In this document: in pieces, positions 8,101 through 16,648 of the stretch
How the letters are laid out: each line of letters opens with the position of its first letter
Position numbering within the stretch: position 1 is the first letter of the stretch
Assembly (NCBI RefSeq): GCF_014649775.1
Contig: NZ_BMTR01000030.1
Location: forward strand, 1 to 64,000
DNA length: 64,000 bases
Origin: Streptomyces longisporoflavus
GTDB taxonomy: Bacteria > Actinomycetota > Actinomycetes > Streptomycetales > Streptomycetaceae
Direction: 5' to 3'
Notes under the pieces: model-generated
Seen by the model: the letters and a program-made list of their open reading frames with translations, nothing else
Told to the model about the DNA's origin: nothing
The model's database searches: none
Position numbers and translations under genes: made by a program

Positions 8101-8923
8101 TCGGGCTGCCGACCGGCACGTCGTCCCCGCCGCCGAGCTTGGACAGGAGCACCGCGAGCGCGGCCTGGACGACCATCGCCATGGACATCCCGCGCTCGGC
8201 GGCCAGCTTCTCCAGGCCGGCCCCGACCTCGGGCTTCACGACGAAGCCGACGTTGTCGCCGGACGTGGTCACCTCGGCGGACCGCGGGCGGTCCAGCGGC
8301 AGGCTCAGCGGCTGGGGCACCCCGGCCAGTTCCTCGCGCCAGTACTTCAGCTGCGCCGCGGCGAGGCTGTCCGGGTCGGCGACGTCGCCGAGCACTTCGC
8401 GCTGCCAGAGCGTGAAGTCCTTGTACTGCACGGGCAGCGGCTCCCACTGCGGCGCCTTGCCGTCCCGGCGGGCGGAGTAGGCCGCGGCCAGGTCCCGGGC
8501 CAGGGGTGCGCTGGAGCTGCCGTCCGTGGCGATGTGGTGGACGACCACGACCAGGACGTGCTCCTGCGGCGAGGTGCGGATCAGGGTCGCCCGGAAGGGG
8601 TTCTCGGCCGCGAGGTCGAAGCCGTGCGCGACGGCCTCGTCGATCGCCGCGGACACACCGTCGGGCGCCACCTCGACCACCGGCAGCTCGGTCCGCGCCT
8701 GCTCCACCGGCAGAATCCGCTGGTGGGGCACACCCTCGTCGTTCGTCACGTACGTGGTGCGCAGGATCTCGTGCCGCTCGATCACGTCGCGGATCGCCGC
8801 GGCGAGCGCCGGCTGGTCCAGCGGACCGGTCAGCCGCAACGCCGCCGACATGTTCCAGGTCTCCCCACCCTCCAGTTGGTGCAGAAACCAGTAACGGCGT
8901 TGTGCGAATGACAGCGGAATCAT
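5111..8923 (-). CDS. NRPS terminal module, C-A-T-TE
   Basis: 1270 residues. A condensation domain (1-440) has HHIATDG at 129-135. The adenylation domain (about 460-900) has A3 YTSGSTGIPKG near 590 and A5 NWYGPTETT. The carrier domain has GGHSLL near 985. A type I thioesterase (about 1020-1270) has nucleophile GWSYGG near 1120 and a histidine in ATHHEMN. By alignment to GrsA I read the specificity code as DMTQMGWTWK, which I do not recognise. The A domain closely resembles the one at the start of the next NRPS but has a remodelled pocket (FDMANTE, TGAEPVPA, GNWYG). It adds the last residue and releases the chain, probably by cyclisation. Its start lies 4 bases after the upstream gene's stop. 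Confidence 0.95.
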   Translation of the reverse strand: MIPLSFAQRRYWFLHQLEGGETWNMSAALRLTGPLDQPALAAAIRDVIERHEILRTTYVTNDEGVPHQRILPVEQARTELPVVEVAPDGVSAAIDEAVAHGFDLAAENPFRATLIRTSPQEHVLVVVVHHIATDGSSSAPLARDLAAAYSARRDGKAPQWEPLPVQYKDFTLWQREVLGDVADPDSLAAAQLKYWREELAGVPQPLSLPLDRPRSAEVTTSGDNVGFVVKPEVGAGLEKLAAERGMSMAMVVQAALAVLLSKLGGGDDVPVGSPIAGRTDEALNDLIGCFVNNLVLRVDLSGDPSFTDVLTQVRNKALASYEHQEVPFDVLVEELNPDRSAAYRPLFQVMCGWQNFEKPVLEFPGLDVEFQQALTTKTMVDLFFSMTIDDSGSLYGDIQYGTQLFDRDTVEAMADRFARVLEQLAADPAVCVGDVDVLSAEERERLLVEVNDTAAPTLEDGLVEAVTKQVQTTPDAPAIISDEESLTYRELDVRSNKLAHWLVDNGVRAESLVAVCLPRTVNLMVALLAVLKSGGAYVPVDPSHPRSRIDYVLKQAKPALVLDAETLAGADCSAYPDTAPQVTVRPDNTQYVIYTSGSTGIPKGVTIPRGAVANFLASTQRRFPLAPGERMLFSTTVSFDMANTELYLPFVSGATMVMATKDTVTDPSAALEFIHRHEISAVQATPAFWQMLLTHEPDAAKDLRIMTGAEPVPARLAETLAEQAVEVGNWYGPTETTTWSTMAPIKAGGGVAIGTPVGNTQVYVLDARLRPVPRGVVGELYIGGAGMARGYQGQPELTAERFVASPFGTGGARMYRTGDLVRWNRNGQLEYVARTDFQVKIRGFRIELGEIEHVLAGHPGVAQATVLVRENKDGDKRIVGYVVPAADAGSDAAQETAPLLDELTEHLRGRLPEYMVPSELIPLTEIPLTPNGKLDRAALPSEDTNVVVGQAPRDSHEEKLCALFSELLGRENVGIHDDFFALGGHSLLATRLSVRIRKELEINLPLRTIIKFPTVAELASLMKIGAIPVDSPDPLGVVLPLNNDPGTGKEPVWFFHGGGGLGWAYFSFVPFVQDRKAYALQSRGSDGSDNLVGSVEEMVDDYIEEMLKIQPEGPFYLIGWSYGGTVVQAVAEGLDRRGHEIKLVAILDSQPGGMGWTELHANKTLADYREELEVFFGQYIGTDNQQDFIDDMSKVLANNSNLMMNFESPVYRGDVVFFSATLKDELYDHLWRPYVLGEIEVHDVRATHHEMNMPGPVAEAFEVINRKLAE

Positions 8924-8927
8924 TGCT

Positions 8928-11900
8928 TCACTCCTCTACGAACATCTTGCGCAAACGGGGGCGACTTGGAGCAGCCGGTTCCTGCGACCAGGGTGCGAGT
9001 TCGGCCACCGTCGGCAGGTCGAAGATCTTGCGGATGGGGATCTCTACCGCCATCTCGGCACGGACCCGGCTGATGAGCCGGGTGGCGAGCAGGGAGTGTC
9101 CGCCGAGCTCGAAGAAGCTGTCGTCGATGCCGACCCGGTCCAGGCCGAGTACTTCGGCGAACAGCTTGACCAGGGCCTCTTCGCGGGCGGTGCGCGGCGC
9201 ACGGTAGGGGGCGCCCTGGAACTCCGGCTCGGGCAGGGCGGCCCGGTCCAGCTTTCCGTTGGGCATCAGCGGCAGCCGGTCCAGGAGCACGAAGGCGGAG
9301 GGCAGCATGAACTCGGGCAGCCGCTCGCCGGTGTGCTTGCGGACCTCCTCGGATGTGGTCTCGCCCGAGGGCACCACGTACGCGATGAGGTGCTTGCCCG
9401 CGCCCGCGCCCTGCCGTGCCATGACGACTGCCTGGGCGACGTCGGGGTGCGCGGTGATCGCGGCCTCGACCTCGCCGGGTTCGATGCGGAAGCCGCGCAC
9501 CTTGACCTGCGCGTCCCCGCGTCCCACGTATTCGAGGCTGCCGTCGGCGTTCCAGCGGGCCAGGTCACCGGAGCGGTACATGCGCGCGCCGGCCGGACCG
9601 AACGGGTCGGCGACGAAGCGCTCGGCGGTCAGTTCGGGCCGTCCCTGGTAGCCGCGGCCCACGTTCCCGCCCACGTACAGCTCGCCGATCGTGCCCTGCG
9701 GCACCGGCGCGAGGCCGGGGCCGAGGACGTAGGTGCGCATGTTGCCGAGCGGGGTGCCGACGGGCGCGTTGCCCGCCTGGCCCCGCGCGTCGCCGGTGAC
9801 GGTGTGGGTGGTGGCGTAGAACGACTCGCTCTGCCCGTAGGCGTTGACGACGCGTACGCCGGGGAAGGCCTTCTGCACCTTCTCGACGAGCGACGAGTGC
9901 AGGGCCTCGCCCGCGAAGACGACCGTCTCGACGCTGGTGCGCCCCGAGATGTCGTCGGCGATCTCAGCGAAGGCGGAGGGGACGGTGGAGATGACGCTGC
10001 CGCTCCAGCTCTCCCGCTCGCCGAGGACCAGGACGTCGCGGACGAGTTCGACGACGCCGCCGGTGGCGAGGGCCGTGAAGATCTCGAACACGGAGACGTC
10101 GAAGTTGATCGAGGTGCCGGCGAGGAGCCGCTTGCCCGGTTCCATGCCCACGCGGGAGGCGAGCCGCAGCACGCCGTTGACGACGTTCGCGTGGGTGATG
10201 GCGACGCCCTTGGGCTTGCCCGTGGAGCCGGAGGTGTACATCACGTACGCCAACTGCTCGTGCAGCACCGGGAGTTCGGGTCCTGGTGTGTCGTCGTCGC
10301 CGGACAGGTCGAGCGTGTCGAGGAAGACGTCCGGCGCGTCGTGCTCCGGCAGCACCGCGACCGTCCCGGAGTCCGTCAGGACCAGGTGCGGGCGCGCCTC
10401 CCCGAAGATCGCTTCGAGACGGTGGCTGGGGTACTTGGGGTCGACCGGCAGATACGCGCCGCCCGCCTTCAGGACCGCGAGCAGGGCGACCACCAGGTCC
10501 GCGGAGCGCGGCAGCGAAAGCGCCACCACCGACTCGCGGCCCACCCCGCGCCCGGCGAGTTCGCGCGCCAGGCGGTCGGCCCGGGCGTTCACCTCGCGGT
10601 AGGTGAGCGTGGTGCCGTCGGCGATGACGGCGACCGCGTCCGGGGTGCGCGCCGCTTGTGCCTCGACGAGGCCGTTGACGGTGATGTCCGGCGTGGGGGC
10701 GGCCGTGTCGTTGAACTCCGTGAGCAGCCGGTGGTGTTCGGCCGGCTCCAGGATGTCGACGCGGGCGGCCACGGCCTCGGGGGCGGTCGCCAGCTGCCGC
10801 AGGACGCGCAGGAAGCGGGCCGCGAACACCTCCACCGTGTCCCGGTCGAAGATGCCGGGCGCGTACTGGAAGGTGAGCTGGAGGTGCGGGTCGACCGCGG
10901 CCATCAGGGCCAGCGGGTAGTTGGTGGCCGTGGACGGGCGCAGGCCGGTGATGGCGATGCCGTCCGCGGCGTCGGTGGCGGCGTCGAGGCCGTCCCGGTC
11001 GATCGGGTAGGACTCGAAGACGACCAGTGTGTCGAACAGTGCCTGCAGGCCGACGGTCTGCTGGATCTCCGTGAGTCCGTAGTAGTGGTGGTCGAGCAGG
11101 GTGGCCTGCCGGTCCTGGAGCCTGCCCAGGACTTCGCCGAGGGTGTCGCCGGGCGCGTGCTCGACGCGTACGGGAAGGGTGTTGATGAACAGGCCGACCA
11201 TCGTGTCCACGTCCGTCACCGCGGGCGGGCGCCCGGAGACGGTGGCGCCGAACACGACGTCCCGGCGGCCGGTGAGCTGGCTCAGGAGCAGCCCCCAGGC
11301 GCCCTGGACGAGGGTGTTGACGGTGACGCCCATCTCGGCGGCCCGCCGCACGAGTTCGACGGCCTCGTCGACCGGAAGCGCGATGTCGACCTGGTCGACG
11401 CCCTCTTCGTCCGCGCGCTCGGTGGCGGGGGCGAGCAGCGTCGGCTCCCCGACCCCTTCGAGCTCGGTGGCCCACACGCGTGCGGATTCCTCCGTGTCCT
11501 GCTCCGCGCGCCAGGACAGGAAGTCGCCGTAGCCGCGGGTGCCGGGCAGGGCGGCCGGGTCGCCGTGGGACGCGTAGAGAAGGAGCAGGTCCTGCATGAG
11601 CAGGGGGATGGACCAGCCGTCGAGCAGCACGTGGTGGAGGGTCATCACGAGTTCGGCCAGGCCGGGCTCGGTGTCGACGAGCGCGAGGCGCATCAGCGGC
11701 GGGGCGCTCAGGTCGAAGTGGGCGTTCTGGTCCTCGGTGAGGAACCGCTCGAACGTCTCGGTGCGCTCCGCCGCGCCGGCCGCGGTCAGGTCCAGGTGCT
11801 GCCAGGGCAGGGTGAGCCCCTCGGCCGTGACCACTTGTACGTCGTCGCCGTCGGCCCGGTCGACGAACGCGGCGCGGAGGTTGGGGTGGCGCACCAGAAG

Positions 11901-14900
11901 TGCCTGCCCGGCCCGCCGCATCCGGTCGGGGTCGACCTTGCCGGAGAGGTGGAACACCAGCTGCATGTGGTACGGATCGAACGGCGTCTGGGCGAGCTTC
12001 GTGTGGAAGAGCATCCCGGACTGCACCGGTGTCGTCGGCCAGATCTCGGCGAGCTTGCCGAAGCGGGTCTCCCAGGCGTCGATCTCGTCCTGGCCGACGT
12101 CGACCAGGGGTGCGTCGCTCGGGGTCAGGCCGCCGGCTTCGGGGGTCTGCGCGTGCCGGGCCAGGGCGGTGAGTGCCTTGACCCAGAGGCCGGCGAGTTC
12201 GGTCACCTCGTCGCGGGTGAGGACGCCGGTGGGGAAGCCGAAGTAGGCGGTCAGTTCGTCGCCGGCGGGTGTGGCGGCGGCCACCGCGTTGATCTCCAGG
12301 GCGGAGAGGACCGGCATGTCGGCGTCCGGTGCCGCGATCAGGTCCCGGTGCGCGGTGTCCGGCGTCCAGCCCTGGCCGCGCAGATCCTCGGGCAGGTCCG
12401 CGTCCGAGGTCCGGCCGAGGTAGTTGAAGCCGATCTGCGGTTCGCGCTCCGCGGCGAGGGCGGCGGCGGTGTCGGGGTTGAAGTGGCGGAGCAGGCCGTA
12501 GCCGATGCCGGTGCCGGGCACCGACCGCAGTTGCTCCTTGACGGCCTTGAGCGCCCGGCCCGCGGCGGGGCCGCCGGTGAGCGCGTCGGCCACGTCGATG
12601 CCGGCCAGGTCGATGCGGACCGGGAACGTCGAGGTGAACCAGCCGATGGTGCCCGACAGGTCCGCGCCGGGTGCCACGTGCTCTTCGCGGCCGTGTCCTT
12701 CCCGGCGTACCAGCGTCGGGGACACGCTCACGCCCCGCGTCTCGCGCCAGTGGGCGAGGGCGAGGGCGAGGGCGGCGAGAAGGCCGTCGTCGGCTCCGCC
12801 GCGGAACACGGCGGGCACCGTGTCGAGCAGGGTCCGCGTCACGTCCGCCGGAACCTTGACCTTCACCGTGTCCACGGTGGCCGCGACATCGCGCGTCCGG
12901 TCCAGCTCCCGCGCGCCGAGGACGGGTTCGTCGCCGCTCAGGATCTCCTGCCAGGCGGGCAGTTCGGCCGCGCGCTCCGCGGTGACCGCCTCGTCGGCCA
13001 GGGCGTGCGTCCAGCGACGCAGCGAGGTTCCCGTGCCCGCCGGTTCCGGGGCGCGCCCGGCCTTGATCCGCTGCCAGGCGGCCGCGAGGTCCGGCACCAG
13101 GATGCGCCACGACACTCCGTCGACGACCAGGTGGTGCAGTACGACAAGAAGCCGGTCGGCGCCCGTGTCCGCGTCGGAGGTGAAGTGCACGAACTGCGCC
13201 ATGACACCGGCATCCGGGTCGAGGCGTCCCGCGGCTGCGTCCAGCTCGGCGTGCACATCGGCGTCGTGGGCGGCGTCCCGCAGCAGCGTGCCCGCTTCGA
13301 CGCTGCCGGGCGGGTCGATCTGCAGGCCCGGCTGCGTCCGGGCGAGCCGGGAGCGCAGCACGTCGTGCCGGTCGATGACGGCTTGCAGCGTGGCGAGCAG
13401 TCCCGCGCGGTCGATGCCCTCGGGAAGGGTGAGGAGCTGGGACATGGAGAACCGCGCGATGGAGCCGCCGAGCCCGAGGACGTGCGCCGCCATCGGGGGC
13501 AGCGGGGCCCACCCGACGCCGCCGCCGGGCAGCTCGGCCAGGGTCACGCCCGGCTCTTCCGTCTTGCCTTCGATCAGTTCCGCGAGCCGGGCGACCGTAC
13601 GGTGCTCGAAGATCTCCCGGACGCTGACCGCCGTGCCGCGGGCCTTGGCGCGTGCGGAGACCTGGATGGAGCGGATGCTGTCGCCGCCGCTGGCGAAGAA
13701 GTCGTCGTCGATGCCGACCTGTTCCAGGCCGAGCACCTCGGCGAACAGCGCGCAGAGGATCTCCTCGCGCTCGTTGCGCGGCGCCCTGCCGGTCGAGGCC
13801 TGCGTGTAGTCCGGTACGGGCAGGACCCGCCGGTTCAGTTTGCCGTTCGGGGTCAGCGGGATCTCCGCGAGCGGCACCAGGGCGGAGGGCACCATGTAGT
13901 CGGGGAGGCGTCCGCGCACGTACTCGGGCAGCTCCGCGAGCAGAGGGTTGTCTCCGTCCGCGTCGGCGTCGGCCCGCGCGGCGTCCGATTCGAGCACCAC
14001 GTAGCCGACGAGGCGCTTGTCGCCCTCCTTGTCCTCGCGGACGATGACCACGGCCTGCGCCACATCGGGGTGTCCGGCGAGGACGTGCTCGATCTCGCCC
14101 AGTTCGATGCGGAAGCCGCGGACCTTGACCTGGAAGTCGGTGCGTCCGACGTATTCGAGGCGGCCGTCCTTGCTCCACCGCACGAGGTCGCCGGTGCGGT
14201 ACATGCGCGCTCCGGCAGGGCCGAACGGGCAGGCCACGAACCGTTCCGAGGTCAGTCCGGGGCGGCCGAAGTAGCCGCGGGCCAGGCCGTCGCCCGCGAT
14301 GTACAGCTCGCCCTGGACCCCGCGCGGGGCCGGGCGGAGCGCGGCGTCGAGCACGTACACCTGTGTGTTGCCGATCGGCGCGCCGATCGCCACGCCCGTC
14401 CCGGTCTGGACGGGCGCCATGGTCGACCAGATGGTCGTCTCGGTCGGGCCGTAGACGTTGAGGACTTCGGCGGCCTCGCCGGCCAGTGTCCCGGCGAGGC
14501 GTGCGGGCAGGGCCTCGCCGCCGACCAGGACGCGCAGGCCCCGTGCGGCGTTCGGCTCGTGCATGACCAGCATCTGCCAGAAGGCGGGGGTGGCCTGTAC
14601 GACGCTGACTTCGTGGCCGCGTACCGTCGCCATGACGGCCGAGGGGTCCAAGACGGTGTCCTTGCCCGCGAGCACCACCGCCGCTCCGGTGATCAGCGGC
14701 AGGTACAGCTCGAGTGCCGCGATGTCGAAGGAGACGGTGGTCACCGCGAGCCACCGGTCGGCGGGCGTCAGCGGGACCCGGCGGCTCATCGTGGCGAGGA
14801 AGTTGGCGAGGGCGCCGCGGGAGATCGCCACGCCCTTCGGGTTGCCCGTGGAGCCCGAGGTGTAGATGACGTACGCGGTGTTGTCCGGCGCGACGCGCGG

Positions 14901-16643
14901 GGCGGGCGCCGTGTCCGCGTATCCGGCCAGGTCCGCGCCGGCCAGTGTCCCGGCGTCGAGGACGAGCGCGGGGCGGGAGTCGTCGAGGATGTAGTCGATG
15001 CGGGAGCCGGGGTGGTCCGGGTCGATGGGTATGTACGCCGCGCCGGCCTTGAGGACCGCGAGGAGCGCGACCACCAGGTCCGAGGACCGGGGCAGCCGGA
15101 CGGCCACCAGGGACTCGGGCCGCACCCCTCGGTCGATCAGCCAGTGCGCGAGGCGGTTGGCCCGCGCCTCCAGCTCTCCGTAGGTGTACGACGTCTCCTC
15201 GCCGATGACGGCGGGCGCGTCCGGTGTCGTCCGCGCCTGCCGCGTCACCAGCTCGACCAGGCCCGGATCGAGCGTGGGCTCGACGGTGTCGTTGGCCGTG
15301 TGGAGCAGCCACTGCTGCTCGTCGTCGCCGAGTACGTCGAGGCGTGCGAGACGCTTGGCGGGATCGGCGACCGCCTGCTCCAGGATGCGCACGAACCGGT
15401 CGACGATGTCGGCGGCCGTGTCGTGGTCGAAGAGTTCCGTGGCGTACTCGAGGCGTCCGTAGGCGCGCCCGGAGGCGTCCGGGACGATGTTGAAGTACAG
15501 GTCGAACTTGGCGGTGTCGGTGCCCGCCGAGACCAGGGACGCCTTGAGGCCCGGCATCTCGATCTGCGGCCACACGAACTGCCAGGCCAGCATCACCTGG
15601 AACAGCGGCTGGTAGGCGGTGGAGCGCTCCAGGTCGAGCAGTTCCACCAGTCGCTCGAAGGGCACTTCCTGGTTGTCGTACGCGGCGAGGGACTTGTCCC
15701 GCACCTGCTCCAGGAGTTCACCGAAGGTCGGGTCGTGCGACAGGTCGGTGCGCAGCACCCAGGTGTTGATGAAGGTGCCGATCAGCTCGGCGAGCGCCTC
15801 GTCCATGCGGCCCTCGATGGGGCTGCCGATCGTCACGTCGTCGCCGACGCCCAGCTTCTGCAGCAGTACGGCGAGGGCAGCCTGGGCGACCATCGGCGCC
15901 GTGGCGCCGCAGTTCGCGGCCAGCTTGCCGAGGCCGGCGATCAGTTCGGGTTCCAGCTCGAAGGAGACGTGGCCGCCGCGGTGGCTCGCCACCGTCGGCC
16001 GCGGGCGGTCGAGCGGCAGCTGCACCGGCTGCGGCACCCCGGCCAGTTCCTCGCGCCAGTAGTCCAGTTGCCCGGCGGCGATGCTGTCCGGGTCGTCCTC
16101 GTCGCCGAGCAGCTGCTGCTGCCACAGCGTGTAGTCCTTGTACTGCACCGGCAGGGGGGCCCACTCCGGCGCGCCCCCCTGGTGGCGGGCCGCGTACGCG
16201 GACGACAGGTCCCGCAGGAAGGGGCCCATCGACGCGCCGTCCGCGGCGATGTGGTGGAACACGAACATCAGCACGTGCTCCTGCGGGGCGAGGCGGAAGA
16301 CGGTCGCCCGCAGGGGAAGATCCGTGTCCAGGTGGAAGCCCTGGCGCGCGGCCTCGTTCATCGCGGCGTCCAGCGCGTCCGCGGCCATGTCGACCACCCG
16401 CAGCGGAAGCGCCGCCTCCTGCGCGGGCAGGATCTGCTGCGCCGGCGTGCCGTCAGCGTCCTCCACGATCAAGGTACGCAGACTCTCGTGCCGGGTGACG
16501 ACATCCGTCACCGCCGCGGAGAGGGCCGCCGTGTCGAGCGGCCCCTCCAGGCGCAGCACGAACGGGATGTTGTAGGTCGCGGACGGGCCTTCCAGGCGAT
16601 GGAGGAACCACAACCGGCGCTGGGCAAAGGACAACGGAATCAT
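8928..16643 (-). CDS. NRPS, two modules, C-A-T-E-C-A-T (Gly-like code; piperazate-like code)
   Basis: 2571 residues. Module 1 has C (HHIAADG near 131), A (A3 near 598), T (GGDSIRS near 986, the D form usual before E domains) and E (HHLVVDG near 1172, EGHGRE, GFNYLGR). The code I read for A1 is DILQLGVIWK, which resembles glycine codes, yet an intact-looking E domain follows. Module 2 has C (HHVLLDGWS near 1672, the type that follows an E domain), A (A3 near 2139) and T (GGHSLL near 2514). The code of A2 is DVFSVAAYAK with the unusual A5 motif AYGQSESF; I associate it with piperazate, here without epimerisation. ATG 16643 follows GGAG at the end of the preceding gene, 5 bases away. The longer upstream frame is rejected because it overlaps that gene. 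Confidence 0.95.
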   Translation of the reverse strand: MIPLSFAQRRLWFLHRLEGPSATYNIPFVLRLEGPLDTAALSAAVTDVVTRHESLRTLIVEDADGTPAQQILPAQEAALPLRVVDMAADALDAAMNEAARQGFHLDTDLPLRATVFRLAPQEHVLMFVFHHIAADGASMGPFLRDLSSAYAARHQGGAPEWAPLPVQYKDYTLWQQQLLGDEDDPDSIAAGQLDYWREELAGVPQPVQLPLDRPRPTVASHRGGHVSFELEPELIAGLGKLAANCGATAPMVAQAALAVLLQKLGVGDDVTIGSPIEGRMDEALAELIGTFINTWVLRTDLSHDPTFGELLEQVRDKSLAAYDNQEVPFERLVELLDLERSTAYQPLFQVMLAWQFVWPQIEMPGLKASLVSAGTDTAKFDLYFNIVPDASGRAYGRLEYATELFDHDTAADIVDRFVRILEQAVADPAKRLARLDVLGDDEQQWLLHTANDTVEPTLDPGLVELVTRQARTTPDAPAVIGEETSYTYGELEARANRLAHWLIDRGVRPESLVAVRLPRSSDLVVALLAVLKAGAAYIPIDPDHPGSRIDYILDDSRPALVLDAGTLAGADLAGYADTAPAPRVAPDNTAYVIYTSGSTGNPKGVAISRGALANFLATMSRRVPLTPADRWLAVTTVSFDIAALELYLPLITGAAVVLAGKDTVLDPSAVMATVRGHEVSVVQATPAFWQMLVMHEPNAARGLRVLVGGEALPARLAGTLAGEAAEVLNVYGPTETTIWSTMAPVQTGTGVAIGAPIGNTQVYVLDAALRPAPRGVQGELYIAGDGLARGYFGRPGLTSERFVACPFGPAGARMYRTGDLVRWSKDGRLEYVGRTDFQVKVRGFRIELGEIEHVLAGHPDVAQAVVIVREDKEGDKRLVGYVVLESDAARADADADGDNPLLAELPEYVRGRLPDYMVPSALVPLAEIPLTPNGKLNRRVLPVPDYTQASTGRAPRNEREEILCALFAEVLGLEQVGIDDDFFASGGDSIRSIQVSARAKARGTAVSVREIFEHRTVARLAELIEGKTEEPGVTLAELPGGGVGWAPLPPMAAHVLGLGGSIARFSMSQLLTLPEGIDRAGLLATLQAVIDRHDVLRSRLARTQPGLQIDPPGSVEAGTLLRDAAHDADVHAELDAAAGRLDPDAGVMAQFVHFTSDADTGADRLLVVLHHLVVDGVSWRILVPDLAAAWQRIKAGRAPEPAGTGTSLRRWTHALADEAVTAERAAELPAWQEILSGDEPVLGARELDRTRDVAATVDTVKVKVPADVTRTLLDTVPAVFRGGADDGLLAALALALAHWRETRGVSVSPTLVRREGHGREEHVAPGADLSGTIGWFTSTFPVRIDLAGIDVADALTGGPAAGRALKAVKEQLRSVPGTGIGYGLLRHFNPDTAAALAAEREPQIGFNYLGRTSDADLPEDLRGQGWTPDTAHRDLIAAPDADMPVLSALEINAVAAATPAGDELTAYFGFPTGVLTRDEVTELAGLWVKALTALARHAQTPEAGGLTPSDAPLVDVGQDEIDAWETRFGKLAEIWPTTPVQSGMLFHTKLAQTPFDPYHMQLVFHLSGKVDPDRMRRAGQALLVRHPNLRAAFVDRADGDDVQVVTAEGLTLPWQHLDLTAAGAAERTETFERFLTEDQNAHFDLSAPPLMRLALVDTEPGLAELVMTLHHVLLDGWSIPLLMQDLLLLYASHGDPAALPGTRGYGDFLSWRAEQDTEESARVWATELEGVGEPTLLAPATERADEEGVDQVDIALPVDEAVELVRRAAEMGVTVNTLVQGAWGLLLSQLTGRRDVVFGATVSGRPPAVTDVDTMVGLFINTLPVRVEHAPGDTLGEVLGRLQDRQATLLDHHYYGLTEIQQTVGLQALFDTLVVFESYPIDRDGLDAATDAADGIAITGLRPSTATNYPLALMAAVDPHLQLTFQYAPGIFDRDTVEVFAARFLRVLRQLATAPEAVAARVDILEPAEHHRLLTEFNDTAAPTPDITVNGLVEAQAARTPDAVAVIADGTTLTYREVNARADRLARELAGRGVGRESVVALSLPRSADLVVALLAVLKAGGAYLPVDPKYPSHRLEAIFGEARPHLVLTDSGTVAVLPEHDAPDVFLDTLDLSGDDDTPGPELPVLHEQLAYVMYTSGSTGKPKGVAITHANVVNGVLRLASRVGMEPGKRLLAGTSINFDVSVFEIFTALATGGVVELVRDVLVLGERESWSGSVISTVPSAFAEIADDISGRTSVETVVFAGEALHSSLVEKVQKAFPGVRVVNAYGQSESFYATTHTVTGDARGQAGNAPVGTPLGNMRTYVLGPGLAPVPQGTIGELYVGGNVGRGYQGRPELTAERFVADPFGPAGARMYRSGDLARWNADGSLEYVGRGDAQVKVRGFRIEPGEVEAAITAHPDVAQAVVMARQGAGAGKHLIAYVVPSGETTSEEVRKHTGERLPEFMLPSAFVLLDRLPLMPNGKLDRAALPEPEFQGAPYRAPRTAREEALVKLFAEVLGLDRVGIDDSFFELGGHSLLATRLISRVRAEMAVEIPIRKIFDLPTVAELAPWSQEPAAPSRPRLRKMFVEE

Positions 16644-16648
16644 CGTCG

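Noticed and set aside
5030..8911. Very long open frame on the + strand opposite the terminal NRPS gene
   Set aside because: It is a GC-skew shadow: the translation is a run of Arg/Val/Gly/His without domain motifs, and the minus strand has full C-A-T-TE motifs.
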